Positions 1 to 13,200 of a stretch of 64,000 bases of DNA are shown one piece after another. The notes beneath the pieces were generated by a model. The model was not told the DNA's origin. It did no database searches and saw nothing but the letters and a program-made list of their open reading frames with translations. The position numbers and the translations under genes were made by a program. The stretch's first letter is position 1; every line of letters starts with the position of its first letter. Source of the stretch: Undaria pinnatifida (lineage: Eukaryota; Sar; Phaeophyceae; Laminariales; Alariaceae); the NCBI GenBank assembly GCA_012845835.1, contig JABAKD010000022.1, positions 10,930,718 through 10,994,717 of the forward strand. The letters are read 5' to 3'.

Positions 1-1013
1 GGGCATGAGAAAACAGCCCTTCGCCGGACTTGGTCTAGTTACGGTCTACATACCCATTCGGGCGTTGGTCCTCGCCCAGACGTTTTTTTTATCAAAGCAA
101 ATGTCATCTTACGCTTGGGGCTCAACGCTCCCCCGACTCCCCACACATTATTTGATACCAGGTACATACCAGTTACGATCGAGCTACGTGCGAATTTACT
201 TGGAACATAACATGTACTTTCGTCTCGGCGATCTGGTGTTGTTTTCGGAGTAGCCGCCGGAATTGTGCTGCGCGTGTAAAAAATGCCAAGGAACATATTC
301 CCCAGTTTATTGATGTTATCTGTGGCGGAAAATCCAAATTGCTCTCTTAGATCGTTTTCCTGGTTGCTCACGTATATTGATTGGTTCGAATGGTTACCAC
401 CTTGGGAGGGATACAATGCTGTGCACGCGAATCCGCACGCGGATCCGATTCGCTTGAACTATTCTACGGCGCCCGACTCGTGGCCCGTGAACTACACCCA
501 TGTGTACCGTGAAGAATCGTCGCGCACTATTGAGTTGACCATTTCTGTTGCTGAAATATGTTTCCATCGCTGGGATCCAACGCAAGCAGTAAGCACAGCC
601 CGCAACAAGGCTTGTTTTTGAGGGGCCGGAGACAACGCTGCTGTGCTACATGAGCACGGCAGCCTCGAGGTCCCGACCTTTGGCAAGCTGCCCGTGCGAG
701 CGCGCATCAGTACGATTACTGTCGTCCCCTTTGGGGACCGTTTTTTGTTTCTGGACAGTTTTTGCTCTGTGTATAGCTCCATTGTTTTGCACCTTACAAC
801 GCTCGGGAAACGCTCTCGTCACCTGTCATGTCTCATGAACTGCCCATCCCGAATCTCCAGGTGGGCTCGAGTGACTTTTGAACACCCCGCAGTCTTTAAT
901 CTAATCAAGTTTTTTCTCCCTGGCTCGCTTATCTTTCACGGCAACTTTCCATAAAAGCGCTCTCTTTGATTACGTTTCCAGGTGGACTCGGGTGACGACG
1001 AGCACTACAAAAA
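1..1013. other. upstream flank of the RanBPM-type gene, no gene recognised
   Basis: Several overlapping open frames of 60-125 codons exist on both strands, but none shows a recognisable motif, repeat structure or splice logic. The stretch should hold the promoter and 5' UTR of the gene that starts at 1014. I see no clear TATA box or other core promoter element. Confidence 0.4.
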
Positions 1014-1214
1014 ATGTACGCCAGGTTTGGCCACCCTGCTCCGGAGCCCTCGGGATGCGCGGATGTAGGCGCTACCGAAGGGATGGACACTACCGGGGGG
1101 GCGCCCGAGGCCTGCCGTTGGTCTCCCCAGGAGGAAGAGGACCAAGAGTTTTTCGAGAATGGAGAGCACCTCCCGTCAGCGATAGACACGACGCAGCACT
1201 GCTACAATGTGGCG
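1014..1214 (+). CDS. RANBPM: RanBPM exon 1
   Basis: 67 codons ending in phase 0 at donor GTGAGT (1215). The exon is acidic and ends with LPSAIDTTQHCYNVA. This occupies the place of the conserved segment just before SPRY in RANBP9 relatives, where LP.A.. leads into the first SPRY strand. An in-frame stop 21 bases upstream makes the ATG at 1014 the natural start. Confidence 0.75.
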
Positions 1215-4200
1215 GTGAGTTGGGACTATTGTCGGACCCGGCTAGACACGGGGGCACCGCGGCGATCGCTGCTGCCGCGGCAGGCTCGGAAAGCGGCAGG
1301 CGCGATGGGGTGATGTTAACGTTGCCAAACGGTGCTGGCGGGGCGGTAGCGGGAGTGGCCCAGCGAGGGGACATGCGGACAAGGAGAGAGAGACCAGAGA
1401 GCAGAAGGAGTGATTGATCCGTGTCGGGGCCGTGTCGAAAAGTTGAAGGTTTTCCTGGGTACTGCTGTAGACTATACCTACTGCTTTACTCTTGGAAGTT
1501 TTTCCTGGGTACTGCTGTATACCTACTATATACCATCGGGGTTTGCACACTTCGCGTCCAGTTTTTCGTTTTCAGACGGCGCCATGCATGGCCCGTGAGT
1601 CGAGCTGTTGGGAGCAAATGTTTAATTTCGTGCCCCTAGGCTACAAGTACGAACTCGCGAGGGCGCGCAATCCCATTGCTGGGAACGTTGGAATGTGCTA
1701 CTTGCGCGATCGTTGCACGGTAATTTTCGCCTCAGTGAAGTCTAACCGTGTCGACAGCGATAGCTCTTGGGCTCCCACCCCTCTCATTTTCTCTTCCTCG
1801 ACCGCTGCTCGCCGATCTCGTTGTTTTGTATTTGCCGGTCTGACTTTGTTCTGCTGGCCGTGCGTGGCTCTTTGACTCATTTTCCCTCCCTCCCTCCCTC
1901 CCTCCCTCCCTCCCTCCCTCCCTCCCTCCCTCCCGCCCCCCGGAAAACACATATAAAATCGCAACATGCAGTGCGATCGGGATAAGCTCGGCGTTCGCTA
2001 CCGTGGCAGCGCCAACCACGAAGACGACTGGGGAACAGTTCGCGCTAACCATCCCCTCCCACGGCGTCGGCGCATGTTTTACTTCGAGGCGACCATCACG
2101 TCCCAGGGCGAACAAGCCCGCATCACGATCGGGCTCGCCGGAGGGGCGTTTCCGATGAACAAGCAGCCTGGCACGGTGGTGAGGGGGAACGTTGGTTGTT
2201 TTGAGCCTCCATGTACGTGTTATTTAGCGCTTCCCTGATTTGTGTACATTCCATTCCACGCCGGTCCGATCATCGGACTCGTGTCCCGCAATTCCTTTCG
2301 CTTGCAAGCCAGCCGAGCAAAAGTGCGCGGAGTAGGCCACCCTCCGATTTACCCTTTCGCGATATCACCGTTGATAAATCCGCTGATGTCCTTCGATAAT
2401 ATACAACCGTTGATAGATCCGTTGATAAGATACAAGCATGATATGATCATAGATATATCGTCTCCTCGAACCCACGTAATTTAATACAATGAATCTATTC
2501 ATTAATTACTCCCCCCTATTGTGCTTTCCCGTATCACGCAAAAAACAGTTAACTAGCGCTCAATTATTAATTGGTCGGGTACCCACGAGGTTATTTCATG
2601 GTCTGCCCATTGATGTCTCTGGAAGCGACCACGACCGGAAAATAAATATAGAAACTCGATGCTGTCTTTCGGTATGCCAGGACACACGCACAAGGTGCCG
2701 GTATCCGCCTCACAAGTGGTTCTTAGTAGGACGTGGTTCATCATCCACGCGACTGGCCGAACACCTCACGGCCAATTCGCGCTTGGTACACGCGTTGTCT
2801 GCCTGGTCGGTGAAAACCCGTCGTGCTCCGTCACGGCATTGTAGAGATACGAGGGTCTGTGATCCCCTGCGAACTACGGCCATGCACGATACGATAATTA
2901 CCGCCCCCTCCCCCCCCCCCCAAACTATCAATACTTTTATGAGGTCCCTGTTTCCTAGAGTATAGGGCCTCTGCTGCCTAAACTCTACAAGCGTTCTTTT
3001 TACTGCATACCACGTATGTTAATATGGCAGGGACAGCAGCTACGGCGTCACGGCTAGTTACTTGTATCTCAAGCCACCCGCATAATACGTGCCTATCTTT
3101 TTGGCAGTGACTAAATTGTATCCCCTATCCCCGGTAGGGAAAATCCTCCATATTTCACTGTTAGCGGGTTTATCATGGAAAACGTTTATACCCGGGGATG
3201 GTGTTTCTCCACAACTGCCGTCCGTAACGTGAGCTGATTTGAGTGACCGTAATTAGCCACCTAATTTTGCAAACCTGCCGTAACTGCCACCCCTGTAGTA
3301 ACGTGCTGTTCTCGCTAAAATAGGAGCTCGTGCTGGTCGTTCTTTTTATCTGTGGTCAACCTAACCGAAATATGCTGTGCTGCTGTATTCTGGTGCTGCC
3401 GTTTCAATAGTTGAAAAAATATCCATTCTTTATTGTTATATATTTTTTTTGGAGATCCCACAGGTGGTCGCGCGGGACGTTCGGGAGATTCGGGCAGTGC
3501 GCGGGGTAGGAAGGAGCCCTCGTTGTTGTTGGCGCCAATCGTACATAAGAAATTCGCTTCGCTGGTAATAACCAGGGCTTTTCGCAGGTCGGGTCACATG
3601 TGGCGGGTCGGGTCGGGTCGGGTCAGGATGACCCGGCCCGACCCATTAATTTGAAAACCTTGCAATCCCACCTGACCCGACCCGTGAGTTTTCAAACACC
3701 TTCTGACCCGACCGGACTCGACCCGAGATATTTTGAAAACCTCCTGTTCCGACTCGCGGGTCGGGTCATGAACCGTGAAAAGCCTTGGTGACAGCGATTG
3801 GTTTACCTCGTCCTCTCACGTCCTGGTTGGCGCAGCACGGTTCGTACAGCCTGGATGGATCCAACGGCTACCTGCTCAACGGGAGCCTGCCCGGGCGGAG
3901 GTTTGGACACCCTCTATCCGCCGGCGATACTGTCGGCCTAGGGGTTAACTTCAAGAAAATGGAGGTGCGGTTTTGAGAGACTGAAAGGACGGTTTTTAAG
4001 AAAATGGAGAGCGGTGTTAAGAGAAAGCAGGTGTGGTTTTAAGAAGCTGAACGTTCATCTTCACCCGTTTCGCACTCCCACTCCCATTTTGGGAACAGCA
4101 CTCTTGGAATTTGACTAGTGTTGCTTGAGGATTTGGAAAAGGGTTGAGACTACAATATGGAGGTGCAATTTGGCGGGACGAGGGAGTTGGACGCGGGCAT

Positions 4201-7200
4201 TTTTTTTTTTTTTTTGGCACACGGCCTTTTGCTGAGTTAGATGCGAGCGTTCGTTGCTTTTGCTGCGAGTTTTTCTTTGCTTTTGCTTTTTCCCCGTGTG
4301 CGAAACTGCTCTTCTTGAGATTTGTGGTGTGCCACTGGCGTGTCGTGTTCTCTCCTACTCGCGCCCTCCATTTTGTGCGGGAACTATGGTTAAAGTATTC
4401 CCTTTTTTGATCCGCTCGCTTGCTAGAACGTGTGTTTTGTCGCCGCTTGGTTATTGGCGGTTAGCGCGTCTTTTTCGTCGCCCTGGTGTTGACGATGAAG
4501 TTTGTCGCCATAACTCTGGCGGAAGACGGCCCAAAGGCCGGTTTGGGGAACGACTGTTAATATCCAGGAGGGCACCGAAGCCGCGTATTCAGCCGCTGGT
4601 TTTGAAGTATCGCCAGCTATTAAACGTATACTTCGAAGTGTGCATGAACAGGTTGAAAAGAGTTGTACAACTTAAAACCATACCGCGAGTACAACTTAAA
4701 ACTTAAAACTATACGGCGGATTTTATAAAGCGTAGCCGCGTACTGTAGAAAGAGCTAAGGGTGAAAAACCATCGCATACCTGTTGCGGTTGTTCTCGAAT
4801 TTCACCTCTCCACCGGTACTCTTGGCACCTGTGGCACCTTTGTCGTCATATGAGAGGTGTCCTCGCGGCGTCGATTTAATGTCCCTTCTTGTGCGTCCGT
4901 TGGGGTGAACTTGTTACTCGTTATCGTGCATGGCTGTTGTTATAGACCCCCGCGTGCCTACAATGCCCGGACGGAGCACGTCGGGTTTTCACCGTCCAAG
5001 AAGGCATTACTTGGGGGGGAGGGCTTTTGGGGCCGACTCAAGCACACGCTACCTTTGTCCCATCCTCGCTTGCGTGTTTTCTTTCCCTCGCGCGCAGCTG
5101 TTTTTGACCCGCAACGGTCAGATCTTGGGCACCGCCTTACAGGGAATACGGTGTGCGGGTGACGCGGCGGACTTGTTCCCGTGTGTGGGTCTCCACAGCC
5201 CGGGGGAGGCGGTGCTTCTAAACTTCGGGCAGCGGCCGTTTATTTTCGACCTGTCAGCGAGGGTTGCGGAGGAAGATTACAGAGAGCAGGCCGCGGTGGC
5301 GGCCGTGCCGGTGTGTCCTTCTCTCTTGCGGGCTCTTGTGCGCGACTACCTGCTGCACCAGGTATTGGTTAGGGATCACAAGGGAGCGGGGGGGGGGGGG
5401 GGGGGGTTACCATCGTATCATGCATGTAGTCCGTAGGACCATATCCCCTCGGGGGAGGGGGGGGGGGGTACTCATTTGTTGCTTGCCTTTAATCATTTGA
5501 CCGTTGACCACGCGTCCCCTTCGAGACGGAGCACCGTTCCTACTGCTATTGGCCCTTCTGGGCCCCAGGCGCATACATTACGCTATACATGACGCTAGCG
5601 TAATAAGTGTAGTCTTGCCAACCGTCCAGTCCAGCATGAGCACGCAGAAGCACGGCCAGGGTCGTGCAAGCACGGCTAGGATCGTGCAACTCCTTGCACC
5701 GTGGCTCGGATGCCACACCTGTCGTTACCCTATCCAGCAGCCGCGTTAGTTCATGTGACCGATGCCGCACTCGTCATTTCTGTTCAGCAGTTTTTCCCGC
5801 TGAAACCCCAAAGGGCTTGACAATGAACACTTCCAACAAGTGGGCGCTCATCACGTGTTGCGGCACATTGTTGGGAGATGCCTGCTGCGCCACGTGTTGG
5901 CTAGCGTTTTTTTCCGGGAAGAGAGTGGCTACCTGCTGCGCCAGATATTGGCTAAGGACGGGAGGGGTCGTTTGTTTTCGGGGACGATTATCCGATGAAC
6001 GGCCGTCAGCGCGTGCCCCCTTGCTTGCGTGGTCCACTGGTGCATGCGCCGCCTAATCTTGGTTCGACCGGCTGAGCCTTCCTGCAACCTGCCCGATGAA
6101 AGGACTCAAGCGGCCACCCGCAGGGGTGCGGGGCGCGGGGCATGGGGCGTGAAAATCCGGGGTCGTCGCTTAGTCCCGTGGTAGTTGGTGCATCGTTGAA
6201 GCTGTCGCACGCGCGCGTTGTGAAGCAGTTTTCTTTTAAAAAATTTCCGGTCGCTTTCACGAACTCGTGTCGGAATGTGATATTTCCCTTGGGCCACCCA
6301 CCGCCTTTTTAGAGTGTCTGAAATATAGGTGTAATGTTCGAGGTGTAAACATTGGCGTGCAAGATTCTACTTAAAAAAAATGAGTTCAACAAATTTGAGG
6401 TGTAACACTCGAGGTGTGGCTTTCGACGTTTATGAAAGTATTATCGTTATCACCACCCACACGCTCGCGCGCTCTTGTGTGTATTTTGCCCGCTGACACA
6501 AACTCCAGGGTTGCGAGAAGACCCTACGGAGCTTGGGAGAAGCAGACGGTGAAGATGGGGTGTGGACGCAGGACGCCGCGGGCGACGAAAAGGGGGCTGC
6601 GGCGCCCCCACCCCCTCCCCCACCCCCACCCCCGCAAGCTATCCAGAATGGCTGCTCGGAAAACGGTTCTCCTAACGGTGCGAGTGTAGTCGACGGTGGC
6701 GATGGCGGTGGCGGCGGTGGTATCGATGGTGGTGGCAGTGGTGGGGGTGGTGGTGATGGTGGTGGTGTCGGCGCCAGCGGCGGCGCAATAGGTTCCGATA
6801 CGATGGAACAGTCAGAACAAGGGCACGGTACCGCAGGCGCCGCTGGCCCGTGGGTTTCAACAGTTCTAGCGTGGGGAGCATCTACGGGAGGGGAGGGAAG
6901 GGGAAGTCAGGAAGGCGAGGGTCGGAGGGCGATTCAGGACATGGATGTGGAAGATGCGTTCAGGACGGGTCCTGGGGCTAGCGTTGGCGGTAGCGAGGGC
7001 AGGGGCGGCGAGGCTATGGGTGCAACTTCGGACCCGCCAAGCCTTCAGGATCAGCAGATGACGATGTTCGCAGAGGACGGTGCCGTGGGAGGTGGGGGAG
7101 GCGAAGGGGGTGACCCACAGGGAGGGGGTCGAGGAAGTGGCGGTGCAAGTGGCGCGGGAAGAATCGGCGACACAGGCACCGTGGAAAGCGCGGGGGACTA

Positions 7201-10200
7201 TGCCAGGGATGGGATGGGATCGTTAGAAAATGCCGCCGCGCGAGATTTGCTTTTGCAGCTGCATGTGCAGGGGCCGGGGCAAGACGTGCTTGACGGGAAT
7301 ACCGGGGAACGGGGGGCAGACGCCGCCGGTCGCTCCGGTAACAGCCCGTTTATGCGGCAGGGCGGAGGTGGTGAGGCGGGAGGGCGCCTTGGGGTGCAAG
7401 GCGGCGACGAGCTGGGGGGGGGCGAGGACGAAGAGGAGGAGGATGCTCTAGAAGAGGGAGAAGGGGAGGAGGACGAGGACGAGGACGAGGAGAGCGACGC
7501 CGAGGATCAGGATGAAGAGGAAGAAGAGGAAGAGGAAGAGGAGGAGGAGGAAGAGGACGAGGAGGACGAGGACGAGGAGGACGAGGAGGATGAGTTCGTA
7601 GAGGCCGATGATGAGGATATTGACCCGGAGCGCGAATGCGTGGCGGACGTCAAGCGTTCGTGGGCTCAGTCGGACCATCTGTGCTGGAAGGATGTTCGCC
7701 CTGTGCCTGTGTCCGAGCTTCTGGCCGAGGGCGGAAGCAGCCCCGCGCGTGCCGCTTCCCTAACCGCGACCCTTTCTTTCAGGGCGCGGCTAAGACGAGC
7801 GATTTTGGCTGGAGATATCGACAGTGCTACGGAACTGCTACAGATCGAGGTACATATTGGGGTCAATTTTCAGTCGTGCGTGTCGGTGGTTTTTCGGCAG
7901 GAATACTCCCCTCTCGTTGCGGGTGTTTTCGGAAGGCATCCTACGTCTTCTCGTGCCATTAGCAGTAGACGCGGCCGTTGTGTAAAACAAAGGCAAAAAA
8001 TGAAAGAAGCACTGAAAACTTGTGCGGCGTGGTAGCGCAAGATGGCGTGCGTCGCGTGGAGAATTCGACGAAAGCATGGTGGGTGCTGTTTGTTAGTATC
8101 TTGGACATGTTACATGGAGGGTTCTCGAGGGCCTCATGTTCTCCGCCCCTGATGCTGCTTTGTTCTTGTACTACGTTTTGGCGGTTGGATCCGCGTCCTT
8201 GGCTCTGCTGCTTGTCTAGAGGATGAGCGACAGTATAGGGTCTCATAGTCCCCCCGCTGTAGAGGTATTTTTTATTTCCCCACGTGTTTACCGTGGCGTC
8301 GCCCTACTGCTATAGACAACGAGTGATAATATGGGAAGCTTGTTTTTGGCCATGTTATCTCATGGCCTGGAGGAGCGGTCAGTTCCGAGGAAAAACAAGA
8401 GGGTCATCGCGTGCAAGGAAGTTACCCGAAGCTCTTCCCGTCCAAAATCCAAGGTGTCTTTGCATGAAAGCAAGTTGCCCAAATCCCTTCCCTGCCTGTC
8501 TCTCGCCCCAACTTGTCGTCCCTTTCTTCCATCTCCAACTCTGTCGGCTGTTGTCTCGTTCGTAGCGCCCGGGGTTGCTGGAACAACGAGCGGATGTAAG
8601 GTTTGCTTTGAAGTGCCAGGCGTTCATCGAGCTTGTGAAAAAACGAGAGCTTGTCGCAGCTGTGGCTCTTGCACAGGTGAGCCAAAGGCAGAGTTTAAGA
8701 CCTTTTTTTGGTCCGTTTGAAAGAGCCCGAAAGGACCCGAAAGGACCCGAAAGAGCACGAACAGACCCGAAGGGTCCCGAAAGATCCCGAAAGGGCCCGA
8801 AGACACGAGTGGGCTCGAACTGGGCCGGAGGGTATCTGTTACTATTTCGACCATGGATCGGAACACCCTTACCCCCCTTACAATATAGAAAGAAGTTGAT
8901 GATATGCAACAGAGCAGTAAAATGGTGGGCCGAGGAAGTAAAAGAGGCCATAAGAGTAAGGAGAGGTGTACGCAACATATACATCGAATAAAGCTACGGC
9001 AGGATTGGAGGAGTATGCTACAGCTAGAGAGTAACAGAGATGGTAGCGAAGAAGGGATTATGGATAGACGTATTTTATAAAACAAACCAAGACTTTGATG
9101 GCGGGATGAAGCAGATGTGGGTAGGGATAATAGGGATACTGGGTCAAAAAGCAGGCGAGGCAGACACGGGGATAGCTACATTGAGAGCACAGAACGGTAA
9201 AATGGTTAGTGGCTCGAAGGGGAAGAAGGAAGTACTTGTAGAACATTACCGCAAGTTAGGAACACCCACAGCCAACGAAACGTTCGACGGAGAATTCGAA
9301 AAGGAAATCAACGCGTGAGCAGAGGCGAGCGTAGGTGCGTCAGAGAGGGGAAGACCGTGGTTGAGACGGGTTACAGAGAGAGTTCACAAGAGAAGAAGCA
9401 AAGAAGTGTGTAGCTAAACTTGCACATAGAAAGGCAGCAGGGTCATATGAAAAATTGAATGAACTTATGAAGTACGGGGGAGAAGGTATGCTCACCCTTA
9501 TGGTTATGTTGTATAATTGGATATGGAAGAACGAGTACGCGCCTAAGAGGTGGAGAGAAGGAGTAGTAGACTTTTTAAGAAAGGAGATAAGGCTGACCCG
9601 GGGAAGTACCGAGGGATAACGCTATTAAGCACCGTAGGCAAAACATTCTGTAAGATTTTGAACGATAGAATGGGAGCAATGTTGGAGAAGGTCTAGAAAT
9701 AATCGAAGGGCAAGCAGGATTTAGGGCAAACCGTAGTTGCGTAGGCCATGTGCACACATTAGGTAAGATAATTCAAGGTAGGAAAGACGCCGGGCTAACG
9801 ACGTACTGTTTCTTCCTAGATGTACAGAAGGCCTATGGCACAGTATGGGGGAATGGGATGTGGGAAAATATGTGGGAAATTGGGATCAGAGGAAAAATGT
9901 GGAGCACAACGAAGAATATGACGGAATGTGCGAGAAGTGCTGTGGTGCTGGAATAGGAAACATCTGAATATGTTGATATTTTACATGGAGTTGCACAGGG
10001 ATGCACACGATCACCCAATCTGTTCAAGGTATATGTTAATGACATGATAGAAACAGTCGAAGCAGCAAAGCGAGGAGTCACGATGGGGGAAGATACGGTG
10101 TCGGGGTTGATTTTTGCGGATGACTTCGTGGGGATATCAGAAACACCCGAAGGATTGCAGAAACAGATCGAGAAGGCACTAGAGTACACTAGGAAATGGA

Positions 10201-13200
10201 GAGTGACAGCGAACCTAAAAAAGCGTGAAGTAGTTGTATGTAACGATAAGGTGAATACGGTAAAATTGAAATAGAAGTGGGGAGAAGATGAACTACCGAT
10301 CGTAGACCAATATACGTACCTTGGCGTAGAGATCTCAAAGAACTGCTCTTGTGATGCACACATAGCGATGGTAATAGGAAAAGGTAAATCACAAATAGGC
10401 AAGATGGATGCGATCCTACCAGACTCGCACCTTGACACTAGGATTGAAAGATGTGTTCTGATGAATGCGATTGTACCAAACTCGGAGTATGCAGGAAAAG
10501 TATGGGAAGGGAACGCGAAGTTCGTAAAATAACTGGAAACAGCGCAGATGACAGCAGTTAAAAAGATACTATGCTGCTCAAGTACGACGAGTAATACAGT
10601 ATTGAAAACAAAACTAGGAGTGTACCCACTTAAACGTGAGAAAGTCGAAATGGCAATACAAAGTAAAGAATATGCCAGAAAAGAGGTTGCCAGCCATAGT
10701 TGGTAGGGCTGTATGGGAGAAAATAACCAAAGGGCGAGCTGGAATAAGATGGGATAACGAGAAAATATGGAAGGATTTAGGGGGGGGGCAAGAAGAGGTA
10801 CTGTCTATAGAGAAGTTTGGCGGGTGCAAGACAGAAGTAATATAATAGAAGAAAGGGAAAGGCAAGTGCTAAGGAATAAAGCGAAAAATGATAAACACTT
10901 AGAGATATACGGGGGGTTGAGGGAAGGTATTGGAGTGAAACGAATCTGCATGACCCAATGGACTACGCGGAAAAGCTAAAACTGCGATTTCGTGTCGGGG
11001 ACCTGGACCTACCAGAAAGAAGAAAGAGATATACCAGTAGTCGGGAGGAAGAGGGCGTGGCTTCACATATGTGCCCGTGTGGCACAACAATGGAGAGTAG
11101 GACTCACATAGTAGAACATGAAATATAACAGGAGGGATGGGATACGTTAGAGGAGGGGATGAGAAAATTTGAAGGATATGACATGGAAGAGTTTGGTAGA
11201 CTAGAGAGTAGCGATAAACTATCGCTATCCTAGAATATATAGATGGTGGCCGCAGACGGCGAAACAGGACGGGGATGGGACAAGCTAATAGTTTCTATTT
11301 TGTATATGGAAGAAGCGTAATTAGCGCCCAAATGTTGGAGGTGTCTCTAGGAGTAGGAACGGCGCTCCGTCTCGAAAGGAATGCGTGGTCAATGGTCAAA
11401 TGACTAAGGCAAGCAACAAATGAGTACGCCCCCCCCCCTCAAAAGATATAAAACAGTTGGCCTCGGTTGGCACCGACACTGTAAAACGTTATATGTATGT
11501 TGGGGTTGGCGTTGGTTGTCAACGACGCTGTAAAGCATGCCAATCGCTGCGTGAGCTAGACAACCAGGGTACCGATTTTTTTTCTCTTCTTTTTTTGGCG
11601 GTCACCATGGTGGTTATCGAGTTACTGTAAATCATATTGTGCGGGGTGAAGAACCCTAACTCCGCACAAGGGGAATGATCGTATCACGTAGTGTAAATAT
11701 GATGCGGCACCGACGAGACACGTACATAGCAATACCCTTTGCTATCTCTGGAGTGGCCACACCAGAAAACAAAGCAACTCATTGGCGCTGTCATCCACAA
11801 GCGAGAAAGTAGGCACAAGGTGCCGAAGTCCGTCTTACGAGCGGTTCTTGGAAGGATGCAGTTCACCCTTCATGCGACTCGCCGGACACCTCACGGCGCT
11901 TCGCACTTGGTGCAAGCAATGTCTGTCTGGTTGGTGAAAACCCGACGTGCTCCATCCCAGCATAGTAGGGATGCGAGGGTCTATGGTCATACGATTACGG
12001 CCATGCACAAATTGAGTACTACCCCCCCCCTCCTCCCCCCCATCACCGCGTTTTATTTTTATCACAGCGAGACCTCTCCCCTTTCCGAGATCCTTCCCGG
12101 GTGCGATTGGACTCGGTTCCCGCGGAGGGGGAGGGGCTGCAACAGGGCGGCCCTAACCCAGGCGCGGCGTCGCCGACAAACGGCCAGGCAGACGGCAGAG
12201 AACGCGCGGCCGAAACGTTGAAATATTTTTCGCCGCCGACATCATCTCCGTCCGCCACGGGTGGCTCCGGCTCTGGCACCGGCGCGAGGCCAGGGCCCGG
12301 GACCAGGAGAGGAGCCAGGAGCGACGGAAGCAGGGTAGCTGGGGGTGGCGGAGTAGGCGGGAAATTCAAGGGGGGAAGGGCCGGTAATGACGGAAGCGAG
12401 TCGGAGGAGGACGGGACGGAGCGCAGGTGAATGAAACGGGCGGCGTCGCCGTTGTTTTGTCTTTTTGTTTTTTGGGTGGTGCTTTGGTGCAGGCGCGGGG
12501 GGTGTCTTTGCCGGCGTTTTTTGGCAGAGGCTGCGAATTGGATGAATATAAGTGGCCGACTAATTAGTAATTTTATAGGTATGACAATTTGGTGCGTGCG
12601 GTACAACGCGGAGGTTTGCGATTTGCTAGCTGGCTGGCGCGTTTGTGGCTCGGTGTGTGGTGCTTATTAGGAATGACCAAAAGCCAGTAGTTCGGCTTTT
12701 TCTCCGCCGCTCAACTATTAATAGTAACTAGCCACGTATTGAAAAATATCGCGACTCTACATTGGGACTTGAGAGGGAAGAAATGACGAGCGCAAACGAC
12801 TATTGTGGTGGTGTCGACCAGGGAAGGCCCTGCTGGGCCATAGCCCTTTTATTTCAGTGTCAAAACCAAAATCCCATACAAATTTCAAGCATATTGTTCC
12901 CACAATCATGAGAAGAGAATCACACCTCGGACAGATCACCGATCCCCACATGGTGATCTGCATCTTCCAGGAAGATCTGTCTGATCTAGCTCATGTTGAC
13001 GGGCGGGAGCCGTACGATCTGCGTGGTCTAGCACGTGTTCCTATTTAGAACTGCGGCGCGGCCACGTTTCTGGGGATAATCGACTTGAATTTAGTGTGGG
13101 ATATATTTTTGAGGCTGTTGAAGGGTGAATATATTTTCCAAAACCGACCTTCCAGCCTTTTATGACCAGTGAATAAGATGGAAAATCCAACATTTGCGGT

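Noticed and set aside
283-621. 112-codon open frame upstream of the RanBPM gene
   Set aside because: No motif; opposite-strand frames of similar length overlap it.
1880-1934. Telomere-like or interstitial telomeric repeat
   Set aside because: The unit is CCCT without the AA of TTAGGG/CCCTAA; a simple microsatellite in an intron.
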